DNA of 60,733 nt from the NCBI RefSeq assembly GCF_028290495.1, contig NZ_JAQGJT010000056.1:1-60733 (forward strand), in the 5' to 3' direction. Made by a program: the position numbers and the translations under genes. The notes beneath the pieces were generated by a model. It did not search any database. It was not told where the DNA came from and saw only the letters and a list, made by a program, of their open reading frames with translations. Shown here piece after piece: positions 1-9,377 of the stretch. This DNA is from Tardiphaga sp. GTDB lineage: Bacteria > Pseudomonadota > Alphaproteobacteria > Rhizobiales > Xanthobacteraceae. The stretch's first letter is position 1. Each line of letters opens with the position of its first letter.

Positions 1-2
1 GC

Positions 3-1004
3 ATCGCGGGAGGCGGGCTTCCTGCCGTGTTATTTCGCCTCCATCGAACTATCGCTGGTGTCCGAGGACTATACCAACACGACTTAAGTGAGCTCAAATT
101 GACTCGCGCCCTAAATGCCGTGGTTGAGGACTGCGTGAACGCGGTTGGCGTGGATCTCAATACCGCATCCAGCCCCCTGCTCGCTCGCGTTGCCGGCATC
201 GGCCCGGGCCTGGCCGACAGCATCGTTACCCACCGAAACAGCAACAGCCCCTTCCGTTCGCGCAAGGGCCTGCTCGCCGTGCCGCGGCTCGGCGCCAAGG
301 CGTTCGAGCAGTGCGCCGGCTTCCTGCGCATCAGCGACGGCGAGGATCCGCTGGACCGTTCCGGCGTGCATCCGGAAGCCTATCCGATCGTTCGCAAGAT
401 TCTCGCGGCGACCAAAAGCGACATCAAGGCGCTGATCGGCAATGCCGAAATCCTGCGCCAGGTGCAACCGAAGGCCTATGTCGACGAGACCTTCGGCCTG
501 CCGACGGTGACCGACATTCTGCGCGAGCTTGAAAAGCCCGGCCGCGATCCCCGACCCGCCTTCAAGGCCGCGGTGTTCATGGAAGGCGTCGAGAAGCTGA
601 GCGACCTGAAGCCCGGCATGATCCTCGAGGGCACCGTGACCAACGTCGCGGCATTCGGCGCCTTCGTCGATATCGGCGTGCATCAGGATGGACTGGTGCA
701 CATCTCGGCGATGTCCAAGACCTTCATCAAGGATCCGCGCGAAGTCGTGAAGTCCGGCGACATCGTCAAGGTCAAGGTGCTGGAGGTCGAGGTGCAGCGT
801 AAACGCATCGCGCTGTCGCTGCGCATGGACGACGCCGTCGGCCCCAAGGCCGACCGCCCGCAGGCCGACCGCGGCCCGCGCGTCAACGAGCGCCAGTCGA
901 TGACTTCATCGGCGCCACGCAAGCAGGGCGAAGCCCCGGCCGGCGGCGCCTTCGCCGAAGCGCTGCGCCGCGCCGCGGAAAAGGGTGCGGGGAAGTCGAA
1001 GTAA
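3..1004 (+). CDS. tex: Tex-like transcription accessory protein, 3' part only
   Basis: The gene runs in from the left edge, so only the C-terminal third is present. A block containing YQHD and [12 protein letters not shown] is typical of the Tex helix-hairpin-helix region (helix signature [11 protein letters not shown]). The helical region is followed by an S1 RNA-binding domain ([22 protein letters not shown] onward, about codons 200-275) and a basic, low-complexity tail ending in KGAGKSK. Tex is a cytoplasmic nucleic-acid-binding protein linked to transcription. The frame is open back to base 3. Over the first 75 bases the match to the family is only approximate, with apparent one-codon gains and losses, so the edge may be poor sequence. 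Nothing downstream is co-transcribed because the next gene is convergent. Confidence 0.85.
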   Translation: MAGGGLPAVLFRLHRTIAGVRGLYQHDLSELKLTRALNAVVEDCVNAVGVDLNTASSPLLARVAGIGPGLADSIVTHRNSNSPFRSRKGLLAVPRLGAKAFEQCAGFLRISDGEDPLDRSGVHPEAYPIVRKILAATKSDIKALIGNAEILRQVQPKAYVDETFGLPTVTDILRELEKPGRDPRPAFKAAVFMEGVEKLSDLKPGMILEGTVTNVAAFGAFVDIGVHQDGLVHISAMSKTFIKDPREVVKSGDIVKVKVLEVEVQRKRIALSLRMDDAVGPKADRPQADRGPRVNERQSMTSSAPRKQGEAPAGGAFAEALRRAAEKGAGKSK

Positions 1005-1024
1005 GAGAAGCGGCGTCCCTGTTT

Positions 1025-1067
1025 CTCTCCTCGCCGCGCGAAGCGATGCTTCGCAAGGCGGGGAGAG
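1025..1067. repeat. Perfect-type palindrome between convergent genes
   Basis: Arms at 1025-1044 and 1048-1067 form an almost complete 20-bp hairpin with a 3-base loop, built around GCGAAGC/GCTTCGC. It lies between the stop codons of tex and the receptor gene, so it could end transcription from both sides. It resembles the short palindromic repeats found elsewhere in this window. No U-tract follows the stem. Confidence 0.6.
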
Positions 1068-1085
1068 GTTAGGAACAGCGCGCCG

Positions 1086-2039
1086 CTACTTCACGTCCTT
1101 CAGCAGCGCCACGTTGGCTGCGATCTCCTTGGCCACCTGCGCGTCGATTTCTTTGGGCTCCATCGGCATCGGCTCGACGCCGAGTTTCTTCAGGCTGGCT
1201 TGCACGTCAGGCTTGGCCAGCACCTTGAGGCCGGCATCCCGTATCTTGCCGATGATCTCGGGAGGCGTCTTCGATGGCACAAAAACACCGATCCAGGTGT
1301 TGCTGACGCCGTCCTTCAGGCCGGCTTCGGCCAGTGACGGAACATCGGGCAGTTCCACGATTCACTGCTCAGTCGAAACGACGAGCGCACGCACCTGTCC
1401 TTCCCTGATCAGGGGCAACGCGGTCGATGACGGACAGAAGTAGAAATCGATACGTCCGCCGAGGATGTCCGCGATCACTTCCGGTCCACCGCGATACGGC
1501 ACATGGGTCGCCTCAAAACCGCCGGCGAGCCGGAATTTTTCGGCGCTTATGTGCACGGCGCTGCCTATGCCGACCGAGCCGAAATTGATCTGCGAGCCCT
1601 TGGCCCGGGCCGCGGCCAGGAAGTCCTGCACGGTCCTCCACGGGCGGTCGTTCGGCACGATCATGATATTGGCGCTGGAACCGAGCATCAAAACCCCGGA
1701 AAGGTCCTTGCTGGTGTCATACGGCAGGTTGGGAAAGATCGCCGGTGTAATGGCGATGGCCGATGAATGCGCCAGGATCGAGTAGCCGTCAGGCTCGGCC
1801 TTGGCGATCGCCCCGGTGCCGACCGAGCCGCCGCCGCCAACACGGTTTTCCACCACGATCGGCTGGCCGAGCTCGACGCCGAGCCGCTCGAACACGATGC
1901 GCGGCACCACGTCAGTGGCGCTGCCGGCGCCGAACGGGATGGTGGCCTTGATCATTCTCGACGGCCAGTCATCGGCCTGCGCAGCCACAGGAGCCAGCAT
2001 CAACGTGGCGACACACGACCACTGCACAAACTTCATCAT
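1086..2039 (-). pseudogene. TctC/Bug-family periplasmic solute receptor, interrupted by in-frame TGA
   Basis: This reads as a tripartite tricarboxylate transporter substrate-binding protein, which would bind a carboxylate in the periplasm. From the ATG at 2039 (SD CTGGAG just upstream) it has a signal peptide ending near AAQADDWPS, then the Bug-type core (IPFGAGSATDV, VENRVGGGGSVGT, YRGGPEVIADILGG). A TGA at 1364-1362 interrupts the same frame. Immediately after it the frame continues with family sequence (VELPDVPSLAEAG to the normal C-terminus KDVK at 1086). One C-to-T change of a CGA arginine codon would explain it. No tctA/tctB membrane partners are adjacent, as is common for orphan Bug proteins. 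It may be a genuine nonsense mutation or a sequencing error; both halves are otherwise well preserved. Confidence 0.8.
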
Positions 2040-2134
2040 CACGCGCTCCAGCTCTGCCATTCCCAGGGAATAACGGCCCCGTGGAGGAGCCGATGGCTGG
2101 AAACGGTGCAAGAAATGGACCGGTGATGGAGATC

Positions 2135-2229
2135 GTCATTCCGGCGTCGGGCGAGCGAAGCTCGCACGACCCCGGAATCCGGAGGTGTTCATCACCCTAT
2201 CGAGGTTCCCGCTCGCGCCCGGGAATGAC
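2135..2229. repeat. Dispersed intergenic repeat with GTCATTCC ends
   Basis: Bounded by inverted ends GTCATTCCGG (2135) and CCGGGAATGAC (to 2229), with internal inverted GGCGAGCGAAG/CTCGC sequence. It has the same ends and size class as the copy at 31578-31706. It sits between fdsD and the receptor pseudogene. Confidence 0.65.
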
Positions 2230-2251
2230 AAGGTGTGACGTAATGAAGAAT

Positions 2252-2479
2252 TCAGTTCTTCAGCGCCGCCAGCGCGACGCGCACGTTGGGGTCCAGTCCT
2301 TCGCCGCCGGCCTCCAGATGCGCCATGATCTGCTTGCGCATGCGTGGGTCCCAGAATTTTCGGATGTGCTCGGTGATCCCCGGCACGGCCTTGTCCTGGC
2401 CCTGGCTGTTGAAGAAGGTACCGATCTGGTTGGCCATGTAGATCAGCCGGTCAGGCGACGTCGATGTGTGCATGGTCAT
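2252..2479 (-). CDS. fdsD: Formate dehydrogenase delta subunit
   Basis: Small last subunit of the soluble NAD-dependent formate dehydrogenase. The protein is about 75 residues if started at the ATG at 2479 (a second ATG at 2473 is also possible). It contains the FdsD signature LIYMANQIGTFF near the N-terminus and WDPRMRKQIMAH later. The open frame extends upstream to 2557, but that part overlaps the end of fdhD in another frame and does not look like the family. The 29-base overlap with fdhD fits translational coupling in the G-B-A-fdhD-D operon. In related enzymes the subunit is thought to aid assembly or stability; no redox motif is visible. Confidence 0.88.
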   Translation of the reverse strand: MTMHTSTSPDRLIYMANQIGTFFNSQGQDKAVPGITEHIRKFWDPRMRKQIMAHLEAGGEGLDPNVRVALAALKN

Positions 2480-3317
2480 TTCCGTGATCAGTTTCTTTGT
2501 TGTTTTCCTGCGCGACCCGGTCGATCGCGACGCGGTGCGGATGCGTGAAGATTTCAAAGCCGTCGGCGCGCGCGATCGCCACCAGCGTGATGTTGGCGGC
2601 CTCCGCCATGCGGATCGCCAGCGCGGTCGGCGCGGAAACCGAGACGATGAGCGACGCGCCGATCGCGGCGGTCTTCTGCACCATCTCGACGGAGACGCGG
2701 CTGGTCAGCAACACCATGCCTTCGGACGCATCGACCTTGTCCTGCGCCAGGTGGCCCGCGAGCTTGTCGAGCGCGTTGTGGCGGCCGACGTCCTCGCGCA
2801 GCGCCACGACGCCCTGCGCGGGCGTCCAGAACGCCGCGGCGTGGACGGCGCGGGTCTCGATGTTGATCTTCTGCAACGGCGCCAGTGACGCCATCGCCGC
2901 CATGATCTGCTCAGGCGTAAACGCCCTGCCCGGCCCGACGACCGCCGCGGGCTTCACCGCTTCCGAGATCGAGTCGATACCGCACAAGCCGCAGCCGGTG
3001 GGACCGGCGATCTGCCGGCGTCGCGCGCTGATGCCTTCGGCGGTATCCGTCGCCAGCCACATTCGCAGTTCGATACCGTCGTCGAAATCGACTGCCTCGA
3101 ACGACTGGATTTCGGAGACCGAGCGCACCACGCCTTCGCTCAGACTGAAGCCAATGGCGAAGTCGCGCAGGTCCTGCGGCGATCCCATCATCACGGCATA
3201 GGTGCCGCCATTATAGGTGATCGCCAGCGCGGTTTCTTCCGGTACGGCGCGCAAGCCCGTGCTGGCGCCGTCGCGGCGCCAGATCGTGCGTTGAACCGAG
3301 CGAACCGGGTTGTGCAT
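2451..3317 (-). CDS. fdhD: Formate dehydrogenase accessory sulfurtransferase
   Basis: FdhD carries sulfur from a cysteine desulfurase to the bis-MGD molybdenum cofactor before it enters FdsA. The 288-residue protein has the required Cys pair in GCGLCG (C109, C112) and the conserved blocks AIGFSLSEG, ALREDVGRHNALDKL and LLTSRVSVEMVQKTAAIG. It starts 2 bases after the fdsA stop and its 3' end overlaps fdsD, so it is clearly operonic. Such placement (fdsC in some nomenclature) is standard for fdsGBACD loci. The extreme C-terminus after RVAIDR is divergent and lies in the overlap with fdsD. Confidence 0.93.
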   Translation of the reverse strand: MHNPVRSVQRTIWRRDGASTGLRAVPEETALAITYNGGTYAVMMGSPQDLRDFAIGFSLSEGVVRSVSEIQSFEAVDFDDGIELRMWLATDTAEGISARRRQIAGPTGCGLCGIDSISEAVKPAAVVGPGRAFTPEQIMAAMASLAPLQKINIETRAVHAAAFWTPAQGVVALREDVGRHNALDKLAGHLAQDKVDASEGMVLLTSRVSVEMVQKTAAIGASLIVSVSAPTALAIRMAEAANITLVAIARADGFEIFTHPHRVAIDRVAQENNKETDHGNDHAHIDVA

Positions 3318-3319
3318 CC

Positions 3320-6238
3320 CTACTCCGCGGCTTCGACCACCGGCATGGCGATGCGGCGCGACTGGCGTGCCTGCTCGTCATATTCCTTCTGCCATTCCGA
3401 CGGTCCGTTCGACGGCGAGATCTGCACCGCCGTCACCTTGTATTCCGGACAATTGGTCGCCCAGTCCGAGAACTCCGTGGTGATGACGTTGGCCTGCGTG
3501 GTCGGATGGTGGAAGGTGGTGTAGACGACGCCCGCCGCAACACGTTCGGTGATCAGCGCGCGCAACGTGGTCTCGCCGGCGCGGCTCTGCAGCCGGCACC
3601 AGTCGCCATCGCGGACGCCGCGCATCTCGGCGTCGTGCGGATTCATCTCCAGCCGGTCTTCCTCGTGCCAGACCACGTTCTCGGTGCGCCGCGTCTGCGC
3701 GCCGACATTGTACTGGCTGAGGATGCGGCCGGTGGTGAGCAGCAGCGGGAAGCGCGGCCCGGTGCGCTCGTCGGTCGCGACATATTCGGTGAGCATGAAC
3801 TTGCCCTTGCCGCGGACGAAGCCGTCGATATGCATGATCGGCGTACCCAGCGGCGCCTTCTCGTTGCACGGCCACTGCACCGAGCCGACTTCGTCGAGTT
3901 TGGCAAAGGACACGCCTGCAAAGGTCGGCGTCAACGCGGCGATCTCGTCCATGATCTCCGAGGGATGGTTATACTTCATCTCGTAGCCCAACGCCCGAGC
4001 GAAGCCGAGCGTGACTTCCCAGTCTTCCAGGCCGTTCTTCGGCGACATTACCTTGCGGACGCGCTGGATGCGGCGCTCCGCATTGGTGAAGGTGCCGTTC
4101 TTCTCCAGGAAGGTCGAGCCCGGGAAGAACACATGGGCGTAGTTCGCGGTCTCGTTGAGGAAGAGGTCATGAACGATGACACATTCCATCGACGACAGCG
4201 CGGACACCACATGCTTGGTGTTCGGATCGGACTGCAGGATGTCCTCGCCCTGCACGTAGAGGCCCATGAAGGTGCCTTCGACCGCGGCGTCGAACATGTT
4301 GGGAATGCGCAGGCCCGGTTCGGGATTGAGCTTGACGTTCCACATCGCCTCGAAGGTCTCGCGCACGGCGTCGCCGGCGATGTGGCGATAGCCCGGCAGT
4401 TCGTGCGGGAACGAGCCCATGTCGCAGGAACCCTGCACGTTGTTCTGGCCGCGCAGCGGGTTCACGCCGACGCCGGAACGGCCGATATTGCCGGTGGCCA
4501 TTGCGAGATTCGCGATCGCGATCACCGTGGTCGAGCCCTGGCTGTGTTCGGTAACGCCGAGCCCGTAATAGATCGCGCCGTTGCCACCGGTGGCAAACAG
4601 CCGTGCCGCGCCGCGCAACTCCCGGGGATCGACGCCGGTCATGATGGCGGTGGCTTCGGGGCTGTGGTTGGGCTGCGCGACAAACGCCGCCCAGTCCTCG
4701 AACTCGCTCCAGTCGCAACGCTCGCGCACGAAGGCTTCATCCGCCAGGCCTTCGGTGACGATGACATGGGCGATCGCGGTGAGCACGGCGACGTTGGTGC
4801 CGGGCATCAGGGGAAGATGGTGCTGCGCCTCGATATGCGCCGAGCGCACGATGTCGGTGCGGCGCGGATCGATCACGATCAGCTTGGCGCCGGCGCGCAG
4901 CCGCTTCTTCAGCCGCGAAGCGAACACCGGATGACCGTCGGTCGGGTTGGCGCCGATGATCATCACGACGTCAGTGTCTTCCACCGAGTCGAAATCCTGC
5001 GTGCCGGCCGAGGTGCCGAAGGTCGAGGACAGGCCGTAGCCGGTCGGCGAATGGCAGACGCGGGCGCAGGTATCGACGTTGTTGTTGCCGAAGCCGGCGC
5101 GGATCAGCTTCTGCACCACGAAGACTTCTTCATTGGTGCAGCGCGACGAGGTGATGCCGCCGATGGCATCGCGGCCGTACTTGGCCTGAATGCCTTTGAA
5201 CTTCTTCGCGGCGAAATTGAACGCCTCGTCCCATGACACTTCCTGCCACGGATCGGTGATCTTCTCGCGGACCATCGGGTTGAGGATGCGTTCCTTGTGG
5301 TTGGTATAGCCCCAGGCGAAACGACCCTTGACGCAGGAGTGACCGCGATTGGCCTTGCCGTCCTTGTACGGCACCATGCGCACGACTTCCTCGCCGCGCA
5401 TTTCGGCCTTGAAGGTGCAGCCGACGCCGCAATAGGCGCAGGTGGTGACGACGGAATGTTCGGGCTGGCCGATATCGATCACGGCTTTCTCGGTCAGCGT
5501 CGCGGTCGGGCAGGCCTGCACGCAGGCGCCGCACGACACGCATTCCGAGCCGAGGAAGCTCTCGCTCATGCCCGGCGACACGCGGCTCTCGAAACCGCGG
5601 CCGGAGATCGTCAGCGCGAAAGTGCCCTGCACTTCCTCGCAGGCGCGGACGCAGCGCGAGCAGACGATGCACTTGGAGGGATCATAGGTGAAGTACGGAT
5701 TCGACTCGTCCTTCGCCATCCAGTGGTCGTTCTCGCAATTTTCAGGCGAGTGATCGTGCGAATGGGAGTGCCCGTTCCTGGTCTTGGCGAAGACGTGGTT
5801 CTCGCCGTCATAGCCGTAGCGCACGTCGCGCAGGCCGACCGCGCCGCCCATGTCCTGCAATTCGCAGTCGCCGTTGGCGGCGCAGGTCAGGCAGTCCAGC
5901 GGATGGTCGGAGATGTACAGCTCCATCACGCCCTTGCGCAGCTTCTTCAGCCGCTCATTCTGCGTGTGAACGACAAGGCCTTCCATCGCCGGCGTGGTGC
6001 AGGAGGCCGGCGTGCCGGCGCGTCCCTCAATTTCCACCAGACAGAGCCGGCAGGAGCCGAAGGCGTCCACCATGTCGGTCGAGCACAGCTTGGGGATCTG
6101 CGTGCCCATCTCCATCGCGGCGCGCATGATCGAGGTGCCCTCGGGCACCGAAACGCTCTGCCCGTCGATAGTCAGCGTGACCATCTTTTCGGACTTCGAG
6201 CGCGGCGTACCAAAATCGATTTCGTGAATGAGCGACAT
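3320..6238 (-). CDS. fdsA: NAD-dependent formate dehydrogenase, catalytic alpha subunit
   Basis: This 972-residue subunit oxidises formate to CO2 at a Mo-bis-MGD centre and passes electrons through Fe-S clusters to FdsB. Visible in order: plant-type [2Fe-2S] cysteines C52, C63, C66, C80; a His-Cys3 NuoG-type cluster H112, C116, C119, C125; two 4Fe-4S motifs C190-C200 and C233-C243; then the catalytic domain's own 4Fe-4S site C267, C270, C274, C302. The Mo ligand is C395 in CARVCHSPTG, so it is a cysteine enzyme, not a selenocysteine one. An unusual His-rich stretch lies at residues 157-172. The SD AAAGGAG sits 7 bases before the ATG, and fdsB ends 12 bases upstream. Located in the cytoplasm. 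Confidence 0.96.
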   Translation of the reverse strand: MSLIHEIDFGTPRSKSEKMVTLTIDGQSVSVPEGTSIMRAAMEMGTQIPKLCSTDMVDAFGSCRLCLVEIEGRAGTPASCTTPAMEGLVVHTQNERLKKLRKGVMELYISDHPLDCLTCAANGDCELQDMGGAVGLRDVRYGYDGENHVFAKTRNGHSHSHDHSPENCENDHWMAKDESNPYFTYDPSKCIVCSRCVRACEEVQGTFALTISGRGFESRVSPGMSESFLGSECVSCGACVQACPTATLTEKAVIDIGQPEHSVVTTCAYCGVGCTFKAEMRGEEVVRMVPYKDGKANRGHSCVKGRFAWGYTNHKERILNPMVREKITDPWQEVSWDEAFNFAAKKFKGIQAKYGRDAIGGITSSRCTNEEVFVVQKLIRAGFGNNNVDTCARVCHSPTGYGLSSTFGTSAGTQDFDSVEDTDVVMIIGANPTDGHPVFASRLKKRLRAGAKLIVIDPRRTDIVRSAHIEAQHHLPLMPGTNVAVLTAIAHVIVTEGLADEAFVRERCDWSEFEDWAAFVAQPNHSPEATAIMTGVDPRELRGAARLFATGGNGAIYYGLGVTEHSQGSTTVIAIANLAMATGNIGRSGVGVNPLRGQNNVQGSCDMGSFPHELPGYRHIAGDAVRETFEAMWNVKLNPEPGLRIPNMFDAAVEGTFMGLYVQGEDILQSDPNTKHVVSALSSMECVIVHDLFLNETANYAHVFFPGSTFLEKNGTFTNAERRIQRVRKVMSPKNGLEDWEVTLGFARALGYEMKYNHPSEIMDEIAALTPTFAGVSFAKLDEVGSVQWPCNEKAPLGTPIMHIDGFVRGKGKFMLTEYVATDERTGPRFPLLLTTGRILSQYNVGAQTRRTENVVWHEEDRLEMNPHDAEMRGVRDGDWCRLQSRAGETTLRALITERVAAGVVYTTFHHPTTQANVITTEFSDWATNCPEYKVTAVQISPSNGPSEWQKEYDEQARQSRRIAMPVVEAAE

Positions 6239-6250
6239 GAGGTTGCTCCT

Positions 6251-7822
6251 TTATTCTGCAGCTTGCTGGCGGGCCGGCGGCGGCCCGAAATCTTCACGGA
6301 AGTGCTTCAGCGCGCTCATCACCGGATACGGCGTGAAGCCGCCCAGCGCGCACAGCGAACCAAACTTCATGGTGTTGCTGAGGTCTTCCAGAACGGCGAG
6401 GTTCTCGGCGACGCGTTCGCCGCGGCGAATCTTGTCGATGGTCTCGACGCCGCGCGTCGAACCGATCCGGCACGGCGTGCACTTGCCGCAGGATTCGATG
6501 GCGCAGAACTCCATCGCAAAGCGCGCCTGCTTCGACATGTCGACGCTGTCGTCGAACACCACGATGCCGCCGTGGCCGATCAGCCCGTCGCGCTTGGCGA
6601 AGGCTTCGTAATCGAATGGCGTGTCGAACAATTCGCGCGGGAAGTATGCGCCCAAGGGACCGCCGATCTGCACCGCGCGCACGGGCTTGCCCGTGAAGGT
6701 GCCGCCGCCGATATCGTCGATCAACTCGCCGAGCGTGATGCCGAAGGCGACTTCGAACAATCCGCCGAACTTGATGTTGCCGGCAAGCTGGATCGGCATG
6801 GTGCCGCGCGAGCGCCCCATGCCGAATTCGGCATAGGCCTTGGCGCCGTCATCGAGGATGAAGGGGATCGCCGCGAACGACAGCACGTTGTTGATCACGG
6901 TCGGTTTGCCGAACAGGCCCTTGTGCGCCGGCAGAGGCGGCTTGGCGCGGACGATGCCGCGGCGGCCTTCCAGGCTCTCCAGCAGCGAGGTTTCCTCGCC
7001 GCAGACATAGGCGCCGGCACCGACACGGACCTCCATATCGAAGCTGTGTGCGGAGCCGCGGATGTTGTCGCCGAGATAGCCGGCGCGCTGCGCCGCGGTG
7101 ATCGCCTCGTTCATGGCGATGACGGCGTGCGGATATTCCGAGCGGATGTAGATGTAGCCCTTGGTGGCGCCGACCGCGATGCCGGCGATGGTCATGCCTT
7201 CGATCACCACGAAGGGATCGCCTTCCATGATCATGCGATCGGCAAAGGTGCCGCTGTCGCCCTCGTCGGCGTTGCAGACGATGAACTTGCGGTCGGCCTG
7301 GGTGTCGGCCACCGTCTTCCACTTGATGCCGGTCGGGAACCCGGCGCCGCCGCGACCGCGCAGGCCGGACGTGCTGACGTCGGCCAGAATGCCGGGCGAG
7401 CCCAGCGTCAGTGCGCGCTCCAGCCCCTTGTAGCCGTCATGAGCGCGGTAGTCCTCGACGGAGCGGGGATCGATCACACCGCAGCGCACAAAGGTCAGCC
7501 GCGTCTGCTTCTTCAGCCACGGCATCTCGTCTGCGACGCCAAGACGCAGCTCATGTTCGCCGCCAGCGACCATCGCATCGAGCACGGACGCGACGTCGTC
7601 CTCGGTCACCGGACCAAACGCCACGCGGCCTTCCGGCGTTGCGACTTCGACCATAGGCTCGAGCCAGAGCAGCCCGCGCGAACCCGGCCGAACGATTTCG
7701 ATGCTGAGCTTGCGCTTCCCGGCCAGCGCTTCAAAGGCAGTGACGAGTTCATCGGCGCCGACCGATACGGCGGCTGCATCGCGCGGAATGTAGATCTTCA
7801 GAGTGTTCCCGGACGAGGTCAT
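6251..7822 (-). CDS. fdsB: NAD-dependent formate dehydrogenase, diaphorase beta subunit
   Basis: NuoF-like subunit that takes electrons from FdsA/FdsG through FMN and reduces NAD+. In 523 residues it shows an N-terminal extension of about 110 residues, the nucleotide-binding loop GRGGAGFPTGIKW (155-167), GAGAYVCGEETSLLESLEG (268-286) and the 4Fe-4S motif ESCGKCTPCR (C445, C448, C451) with a further Cys in SLCALGG. Its ATG overlaps the fdsG stop in an ATGA arrangement (7819-7822), implying translational coupling. It could be confused with NuoF of complex I, but the flanking FdsA, FdhD and FdsD settle the assignment. Confidence 0.95.
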   Translation of the reverse strand: MTSSGNTLKIYIPRDAAAVSVGADELVTAFEALAGKRKLSIEIVRPGSRGLLWLEPMVEVATPEGRVAFGPVTEDDVASVLDAMVAGGEHELRLGVADEMPWLKKQTRLTFVRCGVIDPRSVEDYRAHDGYKGLERALTLGSPGILADVSTSGLRGRGGAGFPTGIKWKTVADTQADRKFIVCNADEGDSGTFADRMIMEGDPFVVIEGMTIAGIAVGATKGYIYIRSEYPHAVIAMNEAITAAQRAGYLGDNIRGSAHSFDMEVRVGAGAYVCGEETSLLESLEGRRGIVRAKPPLPAHKGLFGKPTVINNVLSFAAIPFILDDGAKAYAEFGMGRSRGTMPIQLAGNIKFGGLFEVAFGITLGELIDDIGGGTFTGKPVRAVQIGGPLGAYFPRELFDTPFDYEAFAKRDGLIGHGGIVVFDDSVDMSKQARFAMEFCAIESCGKCTPCRIGSTRGVETIDKIRRGERVAENLAVLEDLSNTMKFGSLCALGGFTPYPVMSALKHFREDFGPPPARQQAAE

Positions 7823-8295
7823 CGCTGCGCCTCCGCAACCAGCGCATCGATGCGCTTCTCATCGAGCCGGCCGACGATGCGGCCGTCGAGCATCGCCGAC
7901 GGCGCCGTGGCGCAAAGCCCGAGACAATAGATCGGCTCCAGCGTAACCCGCTGATCTGCCGTGGTATTTCCAATCTTGATGCCGAGCTTAGCTTCGGCGC
8001 GCGCGGCCAGCGCATCGCCGCCGGCAGCCTGGCAGGCCTCGGCGCGGCAGATTTTCAGCACATGCTTGCCGGCAGGCTCATGGCGGAAGTCATGATAGAA
8101 GGTGAACACGCCGTGGACCTCGGCGCGCGACAGGTTGCGCGCCTCCGCAATCATCGGAATGGCAGGCTCCGGCACGTAGCCGAAGGCTTCCTGCAGCGCA
8201 TGCAGCATCACCAGGGTGCCGCCTTCGACATGGGTCAGCCCGGCGATGATCTCCGCCCCGCGCGTTTCGTCCCATGGTTCGTAGACTGAGGTCAT
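7819..8295 (-). CDS. fdsG: NAD-dependent formate dehydrogenase, gamma subunit
   Basis: NuoE-like thioredoxin-fold protein of 158 residues carrying one [2Fe-2S] cluster. Ligand cysteines are seen as CRAEAC (C83, C88) and CLGLC (C124, C128), with the usual spacing. It forms the diaphorase module with FdsB. This is the first gene of the operon. CGGAAA lies just upstream of the ATG. The 182-base gap to the preceding LysR gene (8296-8477), which reads in the same direction, must hold the operon promoter; I could not identify convincing -35/-10 or LysR dyad sequences there. Confidence 0.94.
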   Translation of the reverse strand: MTSVYEPWDETRGAEIIAGLTHVEGGTLVMLHALQEAFGYVPEPAIPMIAEARNLSRAEVHGVFTFYHDFRHEPAGKHVLKICRAEACQAAGGDALAARAEAKLGIKIGNTTADQRVTLEPIYCLGLCATAPSAMLDGRIVGRLDEKRIDALVAEAQR

Positions 8296-8477
8296 CGCGT
8301 TTCCGATTGTTGTTCCCAGAAACGCATGAAAGTTGGAATCGCTCCAAAGATCAATAAAGCAGTCTCATGCTGCGATACGGAAAACCAATCGACAGCCATG
8401 AATGCGATGGATTTTGAAGGGGTTGGTTGAGCTGCAACGCAACATACCCAGCAATCAGGAAGGCCTTCGCCCGGCCC

Positions 8478-9377
8478 TCACGACTCCAGCGACGGCGCCA
8501 CTTCTCTGGCGATCTGCACCAGGGTCGCGACCAAGGGCGTCATCGGGTCGCGCTTCGGCACCACGAGGCCAACGCCGTAAGTGACTTCAGGATCGATGAT
8601 CGGGATCATGCGAACCGAGTCCGACGCGGTCAGGCCCAGCGTCTCGGCCAGTTTGGCCGGCATCACGCTGGCCCAGCGCCCGGTCTTGACGTGGGTATAG
8701 AGCACGATGATCGAGTTGGAGGTCAGCATCGGCATCGCCACGGCGCCGACCGATTTCAAGGCGCGGTCGATGATGCGGCGGTTCTGCATGTCGGGCGTGA
8801 GCAAGCACAGAGGTACTTGGGCTACTTCCTCCCATGTCACCTTATCGCGGTCGCCGAACATGCCGTCCGGCGAGGTCAGCAGGCGATAGGATTCCTTGTA
8901 GAGCGGGATCGAGCGGACTTTGCCGAGCGGCTCGTTCTCGATGTAGGTCAGCCCGGCATCGACTTCGAGATTTTCCAGCAGGCCAAGCACGGCGTCCGAG
9001 GTGCACGACACCACGCGAAAGCGGACATCGGGGTGCCGGGCGCGAAACGGCGTGGTCAACGCGGCCACCATGCCCAGCACGGTGGGAATCGCCGCGATGC
9101 GGATTTCGCCGGACAGGCGGTCCTTCAAACCGTTGATCTCCTGCTTCATCGCGCGGGTATCGCCAACGATGCGGCGCGCCCATTCGAGCGCGCGCTCACC
9201 CTCGGGGGTAAAGCCCTGGAAGCGGGAACCGCGCTGCACCAGCATCACGCCGAGCATGTCCTCGAGCTGCTTCAGGCTGGTGGACATGGTTGGCTGGGTA
9301 ACGCCGCAAGCTTCGGCGGCGCGGCCGAAATGCCGCTCCTTGGCCAACGACAACAACAGTTCGAGTTTGTCGATCAA
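8478..9377 (-). CDS. LysR-family regulator, probable regulator of the formate dehydrogenase operon
   Basis: A 299-residue LysR protein with an N-terminal winged helix-turn-helix (RAAEACGVTQPTMSTSLKQLED, residues about 19-40) and a C-terminal periplasmic-binding-like effector domain. The start is a TTG at 9377-9375 preceded by GGGAG; the family begins with just such an MIDKLELLLSL segment. It lies immediately upstream of fdsG in the same direction. Regulators called FdsR accompany fds operons in other proteobacteria, often divergently transcribed, so regulation of fdsGBACD is an inference from position. Confidence 0.85.
   Translation of the reverse strand: MIDKLELLLSLAKERHFGRAAEACGVTQPTMSTSLKQLEDMLGVMLVQRGSRFQGFTPEGERALEWARRIVGDTRAMKQEINGLKDRLSGEIRIAAIPTVLGMVAALTTPFRARHPDVRFRVVSCTSDAVLGLLENLEVDAGLTYIENEPLGKVRSIPLYKESYRLLTSPDGMFGDRDKVTWEEVAQVPLCLLTPDMQNRRIIDRALKSVGAVAMPMLTSNSIIVLYTHVKTGRWASVMPAKLAETLGLTASDSVRMIPIIDPEVTYGVGLVVPKRDPMTPLVATLVQIAREVAPSLES

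Noticed and set aside
1356..1370. TGA in the receptor gene as selenocysteine or programmed readthrough
   Set aside because: Receptor families of this type have no redox site here, and no SECIS-like hairpin was seen after the stop. The formate dehydrogenase nearby uses Cys, not Sec. A nonsense mutation is simpler.
5297..7930. Very long open frame (877 codons) on the plus strand over the fds operon
   Set aside because: It is antisense to fdsA/fdsB, which have full functional motifs. Its protein is Ala/Arg/Asp/His-rich low complexity, typical of a GC-rich shadow frame.
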